A stretch of 64,000 nt of DNA, taken from NCBI GenBank assembly GCA_900095875.1, contig LT608311.1:2202774-2266773 (forward strand), read 5' to 3'. Below the pieces are notes generated by a model. The model searched no databases and was not told the origin of the DNA. It saw nothing but the letters and a program-made list of their open reading frames with translations. Positions within the stretch are counted from its first letter, which is position 1, and each line of letters opens with the position of its first letter. Below are positions 50,315 through 58,550 of this stretch, in pieces. Origin of the DNA: Caecibacter massiliensis. Lineage in GTDB: Bacteria; Bacillota; Negativicutes; Veillonellales; Megasphaeraceae. A program made the position numbers and the translations under genes.

Positions 50315-52018
50315 GTGTACATACGATATATACGCATTGAAAATTACCGGAATTTCCGGGATGTAGAAATGACGTTCCACGAAAAGGCGAACTATCTCGT
50401 CGGGGAAAATGCCATCGGCAAGAGCAGTTTCCTGAGGCTGCTGAAGCTCATGAGCGAAGGCTGCGGCATTACAGAAGATGACTATGATTCAGTACTGCAG
50501 CCTATTGTCATCACCCTGGAACTGCAGCTCCTCGACAGCGATAAAGAGGCCTTTGCCGATCTTCCGGAAGAGCATATGACCTCTATCCGGGTGCGCATGG
50601 AAAAAAACGTAGAGGAAATCTATCCCCGGCTCTATGATGAACAGACGGGGGAACAACTGCCGCTGGATGTCATCCGGCGCATCCGCTACGTGTCCTATTC
50701 TTCGTCCCTTCCCCAGGAATACGCGGCCCCGGCACGGGTATACCGGGCCATTGAAGACATGCTTACCTCGTGGGGACAGACGCAGATTGCGGAGTTTACG
50801 CCGGAACTGCAGAATTTCATCCGCCATGAAGCCCGGTACGGTCATTTCGATTCGTCTTATTACGTTGATATCTTCCTCTTGTCCTGTCTGTTGCGCCGGC
50901 AGGACCGGTCCCTGGCGGATAACATGAAATTCATTTCCCTCGTCGCCCTGGAACTGATTACCCAGATTTATATCATGTGCCAGAGCAAGGCCGTTCCCAT
51001 CGAGCACAATCTGATCGTCGATGAAAAAGGACGGCGCTGGCTGCCGCTCATCACGTCCATCGACGAACCGGAAATCCATCTTCATCCGTATATGCAGCGG
51101 TCTATCCTCCATTATTACAAGCAGCTCCTCAGCAACGAGGATCCCCGCTTTGCCGAACTGCTGAAGGGGTTGTTCCACATAGACGGCCTTCGGGGCCAGT
51201 TGTTCGTCGTCACCCATTCTACGGATGCCCTGGTCGATGACTACCGCAACATCGTCCGCTTTTACCGCCATGACGGCGGTCAGGTCCGGGCGGCCTGCGG
51301 GGCGACGATTCATTTCAGTGAAGAAATCGAAAAGCACCTGATCATGCACTTCCCCGAAGTGAAGGAAGCACTTTATTCGCGGAGTGTCATCATCGTGGAA
51401 GGGGAAACGGAGTATGGCTGTTTTTCTCTCTTCGGCACGACCCTGGGACTTCCCTTTGATTACTACGGCATCTGCCTGATCAATGCCCGCGGGGAAAGTT
51501 CCATTGCCAAGATCCGGAAATTGCTGCAATTCTTCCATATTCCCACGGTAGTGTTGTATGACGCCGATGTGAAAGGCAGCAAGGGGCATGAGAAGAATAC
51601 GTTTTTCACCGACGGCATCTGCTTCGAAATGGATCTGGTGAAGACGATGATTTCCCACGGGAAACGGCGCGAGCTGGACCGCATCATCGATACGGCCAAT
51701 GGCGAACATGCCCGTGCGACGACGGACATGCTCAAGAAGGCATGCCGTAAGCTCGACCTCAATTATCACGACTACCCGCCCCGCATGCTCTGGCATGTGA
51801 ATCCCCGCAACCAGGATGCGCTCTGCGTCTACTATTTTTCCTGGCTGTACAGCAATAAGGGGGTCATCCTGGGACGGCTCATCGGCCAGTCCCTGAAAGC
51901 CGGACTCATTCCCCCGGCCTTTGTCCGTACCATCCGGGCGGCCGGCGATCTGGCACGGGTTACCCTCCGGCGGGAAGAAGAGGGTCGCCGCTATGAAGAG
52001 GAGAAAGAAGAACGGTAA
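50315..52018 (+). CDS. OLD-family ATP-dependent endonuclease (AAA + TOPRIM)
   Basis: This 567-residue protein pairs an SMC/ABC-like ATPase with a C-terminal TOPRIM nuclease domain, the layout of OLD-family nucleases. It has IENYRNFRDVEMTF at the N-terminus, Walker A GENAIGKSS (about 30-38), Walker B with DEPEIHLHP (about 250), an H-loop TTHSTDAL-like VVTHSTDALVDD, and the TOPRIM motifs VIIVEGETE (about 360) and YDADVKG (about 416). The GTG at 50315 follows GCAGGTGA; the frame to 50228 is not used. topB starts 28 bp later. OLD enzymes act in phage defence or DNA repair. No helicase partner as in Gabija is nearby. Confidence 0.85.
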   Translation: MYIRYIRIENYRNFRDVEMTFHEKANYLVGENAIGKSSFLRLLKLMSEGCGITEDDYDSVLQPIVITLELQLLDSDKEAFADLPEEHMTSIRVRMEKNVEEIYPRLYDEQTGEQLPLDVIRRIRYVSYSSSLPQEYAAPARVYRAIEDMLTSWGQTQIAEFTPELQNFIRHEARYGHFDSSYYVDIFLLSCLLRRQDRSLADNMKFISLVALELITQIYIMCQSKAVPIEHNLIVDEKGRRWLPLITSIDEPEIHLHPYMQRSILHYYKQLLSNEDPRFAELLKGLFHIDGLRGQLFVVTHSTDALVDDYRNIVRFYRHDGGQVRAACGATIHFSEEIEKHLIMHFPEVKEALYSRSVIIVEGETEYGCFSLFGTTLGLPFDYYGICLINARGESSIAKIRKLLQFFHIPTVVLYDADVKGSKGHEKNTFFTDGICFEMDLVKTMISHGKRRELDRIIDTANGEHARATTDMLKKACRKLDLNYHDYPPRMLWHVNPRNQDALCVYYFSWLYSNKGVILGRLIGQSLKAGLIPPAFVRTIRAAGDLARVTLRREEEGRRYEEEKEER

Positions 52019-52045
52019 TATATATTTGACAGAGGATATTAGGTA

Positions 52046-54178
52046 ATGACGACACTGTTTATCGCTGAAAAACCGAGTATGGCCCGGGAACTGGCCCGCT
52101 GTCTGCCTCCACCGCAGCAGCGGGGCAATGGCTTCATCCGCACGGGCGGGGGTATCGTGACCTGGGCATACGGCCACGTCCTTCAGCAGGCGGAACCGCA
52201 GGACTACGATGGCCGTTATAAGACGTGGCGCGCAGAGGACCTGCCCATCATACCGCAGACGTGGAAACTTCTGGTCAGCCCGGCGAGTAAGGACCAGTTC
52301 CGGATCATCTGCCAGCTCATCGAACAGGCGGATACGCTGGTCAACGCCGGCGACCCGGACCGGGAAGGGCAGCTGCTCATCGATGAAATACTGGACTATA
52401 TCGGCAATACAAAGCCCGTCCGGCGCATCCTCCTCAATGCCCTCGATGAAAAAAGCATTCATGAGTCCCTGGCGGATTTGCGGGATAACGGCGATTTCCG
52501 CCACCTGAAAGAATCGGCCCTGGCCCGCAGCCGGGCCGACTGGCTCATCGGTATGAACCTGTCCCGGGCGTACACCCTGGCGGCCCGCCGGCAGGGGCAT
52601 AAGGTGGTCCTGCCCATTGGCCGGGTAAAGACGCCGACCCTGGCCCTGGTCGTGCGCCGCCAGCGGGAACTGGATGATTTCAAGCCCGTCACCTATTACG
52701 TCGTCAAGGCTGATTTCCGTCATCCAAACGGCCTGATCACGGCGCAGTGGCAGCCGAAGGATACGCAGGCCGGCCTCGACCCGGAAGGGCGGGTCATCGA
52801 CAAGGCTCAGGCAGAGGAACTGCTCTCCAGGCTGGAGGCTGATCCCGGCGGGACGATTGCCGAACGGAAGAAGACGAAGAAAAAAGAAGCACAGCGACTG
52901 CCCTTATCCCTCTCAGCCCTTCAGGTACTGGCAGGCAGGCGCTACGGGTACAGCCCGCAGCAGGTCCTGGATACGGCCCAGCAGTTGTACGAACGGAAAC
53001 TGACGACCTATCCCCGGTCTGATTGCGAATACCTGCCGCTTAACCAGCGTAAGGACGTGCCGCGCATACTGGACAACCTGCGGCAGATACAGGCAGGACA
53101 GCTGCCGGGCTGGGTTTCCGGCGCCGACCCGTCCATCAAGAGCCGGGCCTGGAACGACAGCAGGATTACAGCCCACCACGCCATCATTCCGACGACGGTG
53201 CGTTGCGATTTTGCCCATCTGAACGCAATGCAGCAGCATGTGTATTATCTCATTGCCCAGGCTTATATCGCCCAGTTCTATCCCCTGTACGAATACGACC
53301 AGACGAAGATTACCATCGAAGCGGCAGGAGAACAGTTCGCCGCCCATGGCAAAATCGTAACCCAGTGGGGATGGAAAGAGCTGTACCGCAACGATAAGAA
53401 TCAGGAAGACGACGAAGCCAAAGGAGACCTGCCGGCCGTCCGCAAGGGGGACAAGGTCCGCTATGAAAAGGGGAACGTCGATCAGAAGCAGACGAAGCCG
53501 CCACCGCGGTTCACGGCGTCTACGCTTTTGGCTGCCATGAAGGAAATATATAAATATGTTAAAGACGATTCCCTGAAGAAGAAACTGAAGGAAGTGCAGG
53601 GCATCGGCACGGAAGCGACGCGGGCCACCATCATCAGTGAGCTCATCCAGCGTAAATTTCTCGTCGAAGAGGGAAAGAAGAAATATCTGAAACCGACGGA
53701 TATGGCCTATCTCCTCGTCGATGCCCTGCCCGATGCCATGGTCTATCCTGACGAAACGGCCATCTGGGAAGACCGGCTGTACAAGATGAGTGAGGGAAAG
53801 GACAGCCTCGATGCTTTCCTGGCCGATCAGATTGCCTTCCTGAAAACACTCATCGCCGCCGCAGGAAAAGCCGATATGGGCCGGCAGAAAGGCGAAGGCA
53901 GGCGCTGCCCGAAGTGCGGCAGCATGATGATCCTGCGCCATGGCAAGTACGGCGATTTTTACGGGTGCAGCCAGTATCCGTCCTGCCGGGCCACGGAGCC
54001 GGTGGAGGCGGCATCCCCGGCGGACATCGATAAGACCTACAAGTGCCCGCGCTGCCGGGATGGCTATTTCCAGAAGCGGGAAGGGCCGTATGGTGTCTAC
54101 TGGACTTGCAGTACGCCATCGTGCCATACGCGGTGTGCCGATGTAGACGGCGTGCCCAGTCTCTATCATAACAAATAG
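52046..54178 (+). CDS. topB: DNA topoisomerase III
   Basis: This type IA topoisomerase has 710 residues. The TOPRIM domain is at the N-terminus (LFIAEKPSMARELA, NAGDPDREGQLL), IGRVKTPTLALVV follows, and the catalytic Tyr is in KLTTYPRSDCEYLP (about Tyr321). GIGTEATRATII lies in the later part, and two zinc ribbons are at the end (CPKCGSMM...CSQYPSC and CPRCRDGYF...CSTPSC). The start is ATG 52046 after AGAGGATATTAGG. The close spacing to the OLD-family gene suggests co-transcription. Chromosomal and mobile-element forms look alike; nothing here marks it as element-borne. Confidence 0.94.
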   Translation: MTTLFIAEKPSMARELARCLPPPQQRGNGFIRTGGGIVTWAYGHVLQQAEPQDYDGRYKTWRAEDLPIIPQTWKLLVSPASKDQFRIICQLIEQADTLVNAGDPDREGQLLIDEILDYIGNTKPVRRILLNALDEKSIHESLADLRDNGDFRHLKESALARSRADWLIGMNLSRAYTLAARRQGHKVVLPIGRVKTPTLALVVRRQRELDDFKPVTYYVVKADFRHPNGLITAQWQPKDTQAGLDPEGRVIDKAQAEELLSRLEADPGGTIAERKKTKKKEAQRLPLSLSALQVLAGRRYGYSPQQVLDTAQQLYERKLTTYPRSDCEYLPLNQRKDVPRILDNLRQIQAGQLPGWVSGADPSIKSRAWNDSRITAHHAIIPTTVRCDFAHLNAMQQHVYYLIAQAYIAQFYPLYEYDQTKITIEAAGEQFAAHGKIVTQWGWKELYRNDKNQEDDEAKGDLPAVRKGDKVRYEKGNVDQKQTKPPPRFTASTLLAAMKEIYKYVKDDSLKKKLKEVQGIGTEATRATIISELIQRKFLVEEGKKKYLKPTDMAYLLVDALPDAMVYPDETAIWEDRLYKMSEGKDSLDAFLADQIAFLKTLIAAAGKADMGRQKGEGRRCPKCGSMMILRHGKYGDFYGCSQYPSCRATEPVEAASPADIDKTYKCPRCRDGYFQKREGPYGVYWTCSTPSCHTRCADVDGVPSLYHNK

Positions 54179-54252
54179 CTTGCACAGGCTCTTTGTGCTG
54201 GGCTATAATAGACAAAACGGAACTACTACATTTCCTGAAGAAAGGTGAAATT

Positions 54253-54777
54253 ATGATATTATCGGGCAAGGAAATCGTCAAACATCTGGGCAGGGAGATC
54301 ATCATCACGCCCTTTCATCCGGAACGGGTCAACCCCAATAGCTACAATCTGTCCTTATACCACGAACTGATGGTGTACGATCATCACGAACTGGATATGG
54401 CCAAACCCAATCCGGCTTCCACTATTTACATCCCCAAATCGGGATATGTCCTCCAGCCCAATAAGCTCTATCTGGGCCGGACCAACGAATACACGAAGAC
54501 CGATGGCTACATCCCCATGCTGGAAGGCCGTTCTTCCGTAGGACGTCTGGGCGTGTTCATCCACGTCACGGCGGGATTCGGCGATGTGGGATTTGCCGGC
54601 TACTGGACACTGGAAATCTTCTGCGTCCAGCCGATCCGCATTTATCCTGATGTGGAAATCTGCCAGATTTACTATCACGATATCGATGGAGAATACGATA
54701 CTTATCACGGCGGCAAGTACCAGAACAATACGGGCATCCAGCCCAGCATGCTCTGGAAAGACTTTGAAAAGAAATAG
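54253..54777 (+). CDS. dcd: dCTP deaminase
   Basis: The enzyme deaminates dCTP to dUTP for thymidylate synthesis. The 174-residue trimer-forming protein has MILSGKEIVKHL, NPNSYNLSLY, the catalytic EGRSSVGRLGVFIHVTAG motif (Ser, Arg and Glu in place) and GFGDVGFAGYWTLEI. AAAGGTGAAA precedes ATG 54253; the longer frame to 54193 is unsupported. A bifunctional dCTP deaminase/dUTPase cannot be excluded, because no separate dut gene is visible. The peptidase gene follows 11 bp later. Confidence 0.95.
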   Translation: MILSGKEIVKHLGREIIITPFHPERVNPNSYNLSLYHELMVYDHHELDMAKPNPASTIYIPKSGYVLQPNKLYLGRTNEYTKTDGYIPMLEGRSSVGRLGVFIHVTAGFGDVGFAGYWTLEIFCVQPIRIYPDVEICQIYYHDIDGEYDTYHGGKYQNNTGIQPSMLWKDFEKK

Positions 54778-54788
54778 CAGGTGAGAAC

Positions 54789-55775
54789 ATGTTGCGTGAA
54801 ATTTCCTTACAGGATATACAGGGCTTTTGTATCGGCAGCAGTGAAGATGCGGCCGGAGGAACGGGATGCACCGTCCTCATTTGTCCCGATGGGGCGCCAT
54901 GCGGACTGGACGTGCGCGGTGGCGGCCCGGCCAGCCGGGAGACGGAACTGCTCAATCCCCGGGCGGCAGCGGAACGCATCCATGCTGTACTCTTAAGCGG
55001 TGGCAGTGCCTTTGGCCTCAACGCGGCAGCTGGCGTCATGCAGTATCTGGAAGAACACGATATCGGCTTCGACACGCGGATCTGCAAGGTCCCTCTCGTA
55101 CTGGCATCGTGTATTTACGATCTGGGCTGTGGCAGCAATGTGCGGCCTGATGCGGCCATGGGATATGAAGCCTGTGTACAGGCCGAACAGAATCATACCC
55201 TCATGGGCAATCACGGCGCCGGTACGGGAGCGACAGTCGGGAAATGCTGCGGCCCTTCCTATATGATGAAATCCGGCCTGGGAGTTTATGCCGTACAGAC
55301 CGGGGATCTGCAGGTCGGCGCCGTCGTGGCCGTCAATGCCCTGGGCGACGTGCTCGGGGAAGACGGCCAGATCCTGGCAGGCATGCGCAGCCGTGAAGGC
55401 AGGGGATTTGCCGATACGCGCCGGGTGCTCCTGGAAGAATACGGCACGACGGACACGCTGTTCTCCCAGCGCCAGGCCGCCGGCGGGACGACCAACACGA
55501 CTATCGGGGCCGTCGTGACCAACGGGGCCTTTGACAAGGCCCATATGGGAAAAATCGCAGCACTTGCCAGCAACGGTCTGGTGCGGACCATCCGGCCGGT
55601 CAATACGACGGCCGACGGCGATGCCCTGTACGCCCTCAGCGTAGGAAATGTGCTGGCAGAGCTCAACACCGTCGGCACCCTTGCTGCCTATGTGGTAGAA
55701 CAGGCCATACGCCGGGCTGTCAGCCATGCCCAATCGGCATACGGCATTCCGTCCCTTCACGACTGGCCACGATAG
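54789..55775 (+). CDS. P1 family peptidase (DmpA/S58 fold)
   Basis: Peptidases of this family are self-cleaving N-terminal nucleophile-type hydrolases related to DmpA and BapA that release N-terminal residues from peptides. The 328 residues show LLSGGSAFGLNAAAGVMQYLEE, VGKCCGP and the cleavage region GGTTNTTIGAVVTNGAF, where the Thr before or in NTTIG is expected to become the nucleophile. CAGGTGAGAAC precedes ATG 54789. It is probably co-transcribed with dcd. The substrate is unknown. Confidence 0.88.
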   Translation: MLREISLQDIQGFCIGSSEDAAGGTGCTVLICPDGAPCGLDVRGGGPASRETELLNPRAAAERIHAVLLSGGSAFGLNAAAGVMQYLEEHDIGFDTRICKVPLVLASCIYDLGCGSNVRPDAAMGYEACVQAEQNHTLMGNHGAGTGATVGKCCGPSYMMKSGLGVYAVQTGDLQVGAVVAVNALGDVLGEDGQILAGMRSREGRGFADTRRVLLEEYGTTDTLFSQRQAAGGTTNTTIGAVVTNGAFDKAHMGKIAALASNGLVRTIRPVNTTADGDALYALSVGNVLAELNTVGTLAAYVVEQAIRRAVSHAQSAYGIPSLHDWPR

Positions 55776-55809
55776 GACGGGGCGGCAGACGATCAACGAC
55801 ACTTCTCCC

Positions 55810-55838
55810 TTGACGGCACGGGTGATTTATGATACGAT
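55810..55838 (+). promoter_or_regulatory. Promoter of rnpB
   Basis: TTGACG (55810-55815) and TACGAT (55833-55838) with exactly 17-nt spacing place the start near 55846. Confidence 0.75.
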
Positions 55839-55845
55839 TACGCAG

Positions 55846-56190
55846 ATGAGTATGAATGACAATCGCTGGCCTCCGGGTCAGAGGAAAGTCCGAGCTCCGC
55901 AGGGCAGGATGCCGGATAACGTCCGGCGAAGGTGACTTTAGGGATAGTGCCACAGAAATGTGTACCGCCGCGCAAGCGGTAAGGGTGGAACGGTGCGGTA
56001 AGAGCGCACCAGCAGTGCAGTAATGTACTGGCTAGGTAAACCCCATCTGGAGCAAGACCGAATAGGGAAGGGATGAAGCGGCCCGCTGATCTTCCGGGTT
56101 GTGTCGCTTGAACATGCTGGCAACAGTATGTCTAGATAGATGATTGTCGCTGCCGCAAGGCAGAACAAAACTCGGCTTACTGATTACTCA
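55846..56190 (+). ncRNA. rnpB: RNase P RNA (type A)
   Basis: This is the catalytic RNA of RNase P, which matures tRNA 5' ends. The conserved regions are clear: GAGGAAAGTCCGAGCTCC near the 5' end (CR I), AGGGTGGAACGGTGCGGTAAGAGCGCACC in the specificity domain (read in two halves), GGTAAACCCC (CR IV) and the 3' part ending AGAACAAAACTCGGCTTAC (CR V), with ATGACAATCG and ATGATTGTCG pairing as P1-P2-type ends. The length and layout fit the ancestral type A rather than the Bacillus type B. Ends are approximate. Confidence 0.96.
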
Positions 56191-56205
56191 TCATACCACG
56201 ACAGG

Positions 56206-56246
56206 AAAAGGCTGTTGCACCATCTGCGGTGTGGCAGCCTTTTTTG
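56206..56246 (+). terminator. Terminator of rnpB
   Basis: AAAAGGCTG and CAGCCTTTT with an inner TTGCACC/GGTGTGG pairing, followed by TTTTTGG. Confidence 0.88.
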
Positions 56247-56319
56247 GTGTATTCTGCCGGTCTGGATGACCGGAGACAGATTATAGCCAGTATAAATTTC
56301 GTCAGGCATGACAAAATTT

Positions 56320-56348
56320 TTGTATACATTTTTTTGATACTTTACAAT
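56320..56348 (+). promoter_or_regulatory. Promoter of lysC
   Basis: TTGTAT (56320-56325) and TACAAT (56343-56348), spacing 17 nt. The roughly 80-nt leader has no lysine riboswitch that I can recognise. Confidence 0.6.
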
Positions 56349-56435
56349 AGGCGTAGTGCATGATATCATGGCAGGAGGTAGTCGTTTAGCGACGTATACT
56401 ACAGGCTTTAATTCAATAAAAGCGAGGGATATAAG

Positions 56436-57659
56436 TTGGCATTAATTGTGAAGAAATTTGGCGGCAGCTCAGTAGCCACGCCGGATAAGATGCGCGCTAT
56501 CGTACAGCGCGTGCTCAAAGGATCCCAGCCCGATGACAAAATCGTCATCGTCGTATCAGCTATGGGTAAGTCAACGGATAAACTGATTGAACTGGCCAGC
56601 CAGATCACATCGAAAACATATGGCCGTGAAATGGATATGCTTCTTTCTACGGGGGAACAAGTCTCCATTGCGCTGATGGCCATGGCTTTCCAGGAAGCCG
56701 GCCACAAGTCGATTTCCTTTACGGGTGCCCAGGCGGGCATCACTACCAGTGACGCCTTTAACAAGGGCCGTATCCTGGACATCCAACCGGACCGCATCTT
56801 AAAAGCGCTGGATGAAGGAAATATCGTCATCGTCGCCGGGTTCCAGGGCATTACGGATTCGGGCGATATCACCACACTGGGCCGGGGCGGCTCGGATACG
56901 ACGGCTGTCGCTATCGCCGGTGCCATCCATGCCGATGTGTGCGAAATCTACACGGACGTAGAAGGCATCTATACATCGGATCCCCGCGTCGTGCCCAATG
57001 CGCAGAAAATGAAAGAAATTACCTACGGAGAAATGCTGGAAATGGCCAAACTCGGCGCTGGCGTCATGCAGCCCCGGGCCGTTGAAATGGGCAGCCGTTT
57101 CAATATCCCCATCCATGTCCGTTCCACATTTTCCGAAAACGAAGGTACTATCATACAGGAGGCTTATTCCATGGAAATCAAACAGTATCTGATCCGCGGC
57201 GTCGCAGAAGATAAAAATGTTGCTAAAATCACCGTTCTGGGAATCCCCAACAAACCGGGCTACGCGTATAAATTGTTTGAAACACTGGCCAATGCCAACG
57301 TAGTTGTCGATATGATCGTCCAGAGTGTCCGCGTTGCCAACGAAGGCGTAACGGATATTACCTTTACGATTTCCCGGGATGAACTGGCGTCTGCCAAAGA
57401 CGTACTGGAACAGATTAAAGGGATGATGCCTGTCGAAGATATCCTCATCGATGACAAGATGGCGAAAGTCTCCGTCGTCGGTGCCGGCATGGCCGGCCAT
57501 CCGGGCATTGCTTCCGGCATGTTCGGCGTCCTGGGCAAAAACAATATCAACATTGAAATCATTTCCACTTCGGAAATCAGCATCACCTGCCTCATTTCTG
57601 AAGACCAGGTAGATACAGCTGTCCGTGCCATCCACGCCTATTTCTTTGACGAAAACTGA
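56436..57659 (+). CDS. lysC: Aspartate kinase (alpha subunit; internal beta start)
   Basis: The enzyme phosphorylates aspartate at the entry to lysine, threonine and methionine synthesis. The 407-residue protein starts at TTG 56436 (ALIVKKFGGSSV follows) after CGAGGG. The kinase domain has KFGGSS, STGEQVSIALMA, GFQGITDSGDITTLGRGGSDTT, and two C-terminal ACT domains (about 265-340 and 345-407; KPGYAYKLFETLA, GHPGIASGMFGVL) bind effectors. An AGGAGG at 57158 and ATG at 57171 in frame allow a 162-residue beta subunit covering the ACT domains, as in Bacillus. The next gene starts 7 bp after the stop. Confidence 0.96.
   Translation: MALIVKKFGGSSVATPDKMRAIVQRVLKGSQPDDKIVIVVSAMGKSTDKLIELASQITSKTYGREMDMLLSTGEQVSIALMAMAFQEAGHKSISFTGAQAGITTSDAFNKGRILDIQPDRILKALDEGNIVIVAGFQGITDSGDITTLGRGGSDTTAVAIAGAIHADVCEIYTDVEGIYTSDPRVVPNAQKMKEITYGEMLEMAKLGAGVMQPRAVEMGSRFNIPIHVRSTFSENEGTIIQEAYSMEIKQYLIRGVAEDKNVAKITVLGIPNKPGYAYKLFETLANANVVVDMIVQSVRVANEGVTDITFTISRDELASAKDVLEQIKGMMPVEDILIDDKMAKVSVVGAGMAGHPGIASGMFGVLGKNNINIEIISTSEISITCLISEDQVDTAVRAIHAYFFDEN
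57158..57173 (+). promoter_or_regulatory. Internal ribosome binding site and start for the lysC beta subunit
   Basis: AGGAGG at 57158-57163 stands 7 nt before ATG 57171, in frame with lysC codon 246. The product would be the regulatory ACT-domain half (MEIKQYLIRGVAED...), as known for alpha2-beta2 aspartokinases of Bacillus. Confidence 0.75.
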
Positions 57660-57666
57660 GGCATCC

Positions 57667-57966
57667 ATGTCTGTGCTGGATAATTTTGTGGAAGAAATGC
57701 TTCAGGTAGAAGTCCCTAAACGCGTTCTTCTGGAACGCATGCTGCATGGCCTTCAGGTCGAAAAGCCGCCACAGTTCAAGATACCGGCGCCGCAGTATAC
57801 GTTTGAATCCAATCTGCATGGCCTGCGGTATGATTATCAGAAAAAGGAAGTCACTATTTCGTATAAAGTGGCACCTAACGTATATGATGATGTGACCGTC
57901 GCCTTTGCCACGTTCAAGGTGCTGTTGGAAGGCATTGCCGTCTGTATCCGCATGCAGAAATGGTAA
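57667..57966 (+). CDS. Small protein of unknown function downstream of lysC
   Basis: This is a 99-residue protein, MSVLDNFVEEMLQVEVPKRVLLERM..., with a helical N-terminus and a beta-rich C-terminal half (YDYQKKEVTISYKVAPNVYDDVTVAFATFKVLLEG, read here as successive strands and a helix). I recognise no family. It starts 7 bp after lysC with GAGG upstream of ATG 57667, so it is translated with lysC. A terminator follows at 57984. There is no signal peptide. Confidence 0.7.
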   Translation: MSVLDNFVEEMLQVEVPKRVLLERMLHGLQVEKPPQFKIPAPQYTFESNLHGLRYDYQKKEVTISYKVAPNVYDDVTVAFATFKVLLEGIAVCIRMQKW

Positions 57967-57983
57967 AGAGCATGGGTCAGAAG

Positions 57984-58025
57984 AGAGGCTGCCGCATTAA
58001 GGAAATACTTAATGCGACAGCCTCT
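57984..58025 (+). terminator. Terminator of the lysC operon
   Basis: AGAGGCTGCCGCATTAAG and CTTAATGCGACAGCCTCT form an 18-bp stem with one mismatch and a GAAATA loop; then TGTCGTTTT. Confidence 0.88.
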
Positions 58026-58033
58026 TGTCGTTT

Positions 58034-58062
58034 TAAGCATCAAACGTCAAACATCAAACAAG
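58034..58062 (+). repeat. Short heptamer tract (AAACRTC type)
   Basis: GCATC AAACGTC AAACATC AAAC follows directly after the lysC terminator, the same arrangement as at 45372-45489 in mirror order. Confidence 0.8.
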
Positions 58063-58100
58063 ATTTAAAACGGGAACATGCCCGTCTGGGAGGACTCTGT

Positions 58101-58460
58101 ATGACTTGTGGAGTAGATATTGTAGAAATCGGGCGCATGGAAAAACTGGTCTGTACCCGCGGCCAGTCCCTGCAGCGCTTATTTACGGAACAGGAAATTG
58201 CCTACTGCCGCAGCCGGGGAAAGGGACAGTATGCTTCCTTTGCCGCCATGTTTGCTGCCAAAGAGGCATTCTGGAAAGCCTGCCGCACGGGCTTCCGCAA
58301 AGGGGCCTGGACCGATGTGGAAGTGCGGCACGATGAGCTGGGCGCACCCTCCTTTGTCCTGCACGGAGCCTGTGCGGTACTGCTGGAGAAACGAGGGGAG
58401 TTGTCCTTGTCCCTGGCACATGACGGCCAGTATGCCATCGCCCAGGTCGTCTGGCTGTGA
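58101..58460 (+). CDS. acpS: Holo-[acyl-carrier-protein] synthase
   Basis: The enzyme transfers 4'-phosphopantetheine from CoA to acyl carrier protein. The 119-residue protein has the metal-binding Asp in CGVDIVEIGRM (about 6) and the Glu in FAAKEAFWKA (about 56), LGAPSF in the middle and SLAHDGQYAIAQVV at the end, all as in AcpS. GGGAGG precedes ATG 58101. Upstream in-frame starts read through the terminator and are rejected. The next genes (M23 peptidase, nnrD) have their own promoter, and the acpS-nnrD neighbourhood is common in Firmicutes. Confidence 0.94.
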   Translation: MTCGVDIVEIGRMEKLVCTRGQSLQRLFTEQEIAYCRSRGKGQYASFAAMFAAKEAFWKACRTGFRKGAWTDVEVRHDELGAPSFVLHGACAVLLEKRGELSLSLAHDGQYAIAQVVWL

Positions 58461-58550
58461 CGATAATTCCTTAGAGTGGAGATTAAGTTTCTATTCCCGA
58501 TGTGCTATAATAGAGGCGTTGAATTCATAGCACATAAAGGAGAAGATAGT

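Noticed and set aside
54193-54252. An extended N-terminus for dcd from ATG 54193
   Set aside because: The extra 20 residues lie outside the family alignment, and the strong ribosome binding site serves ATG 54253.
56349-56435. A lysine riboswitch in the lysC leader
   Set aside because: The leader is only about 80 nt and lacks the long conserved aptamer and a terminator.
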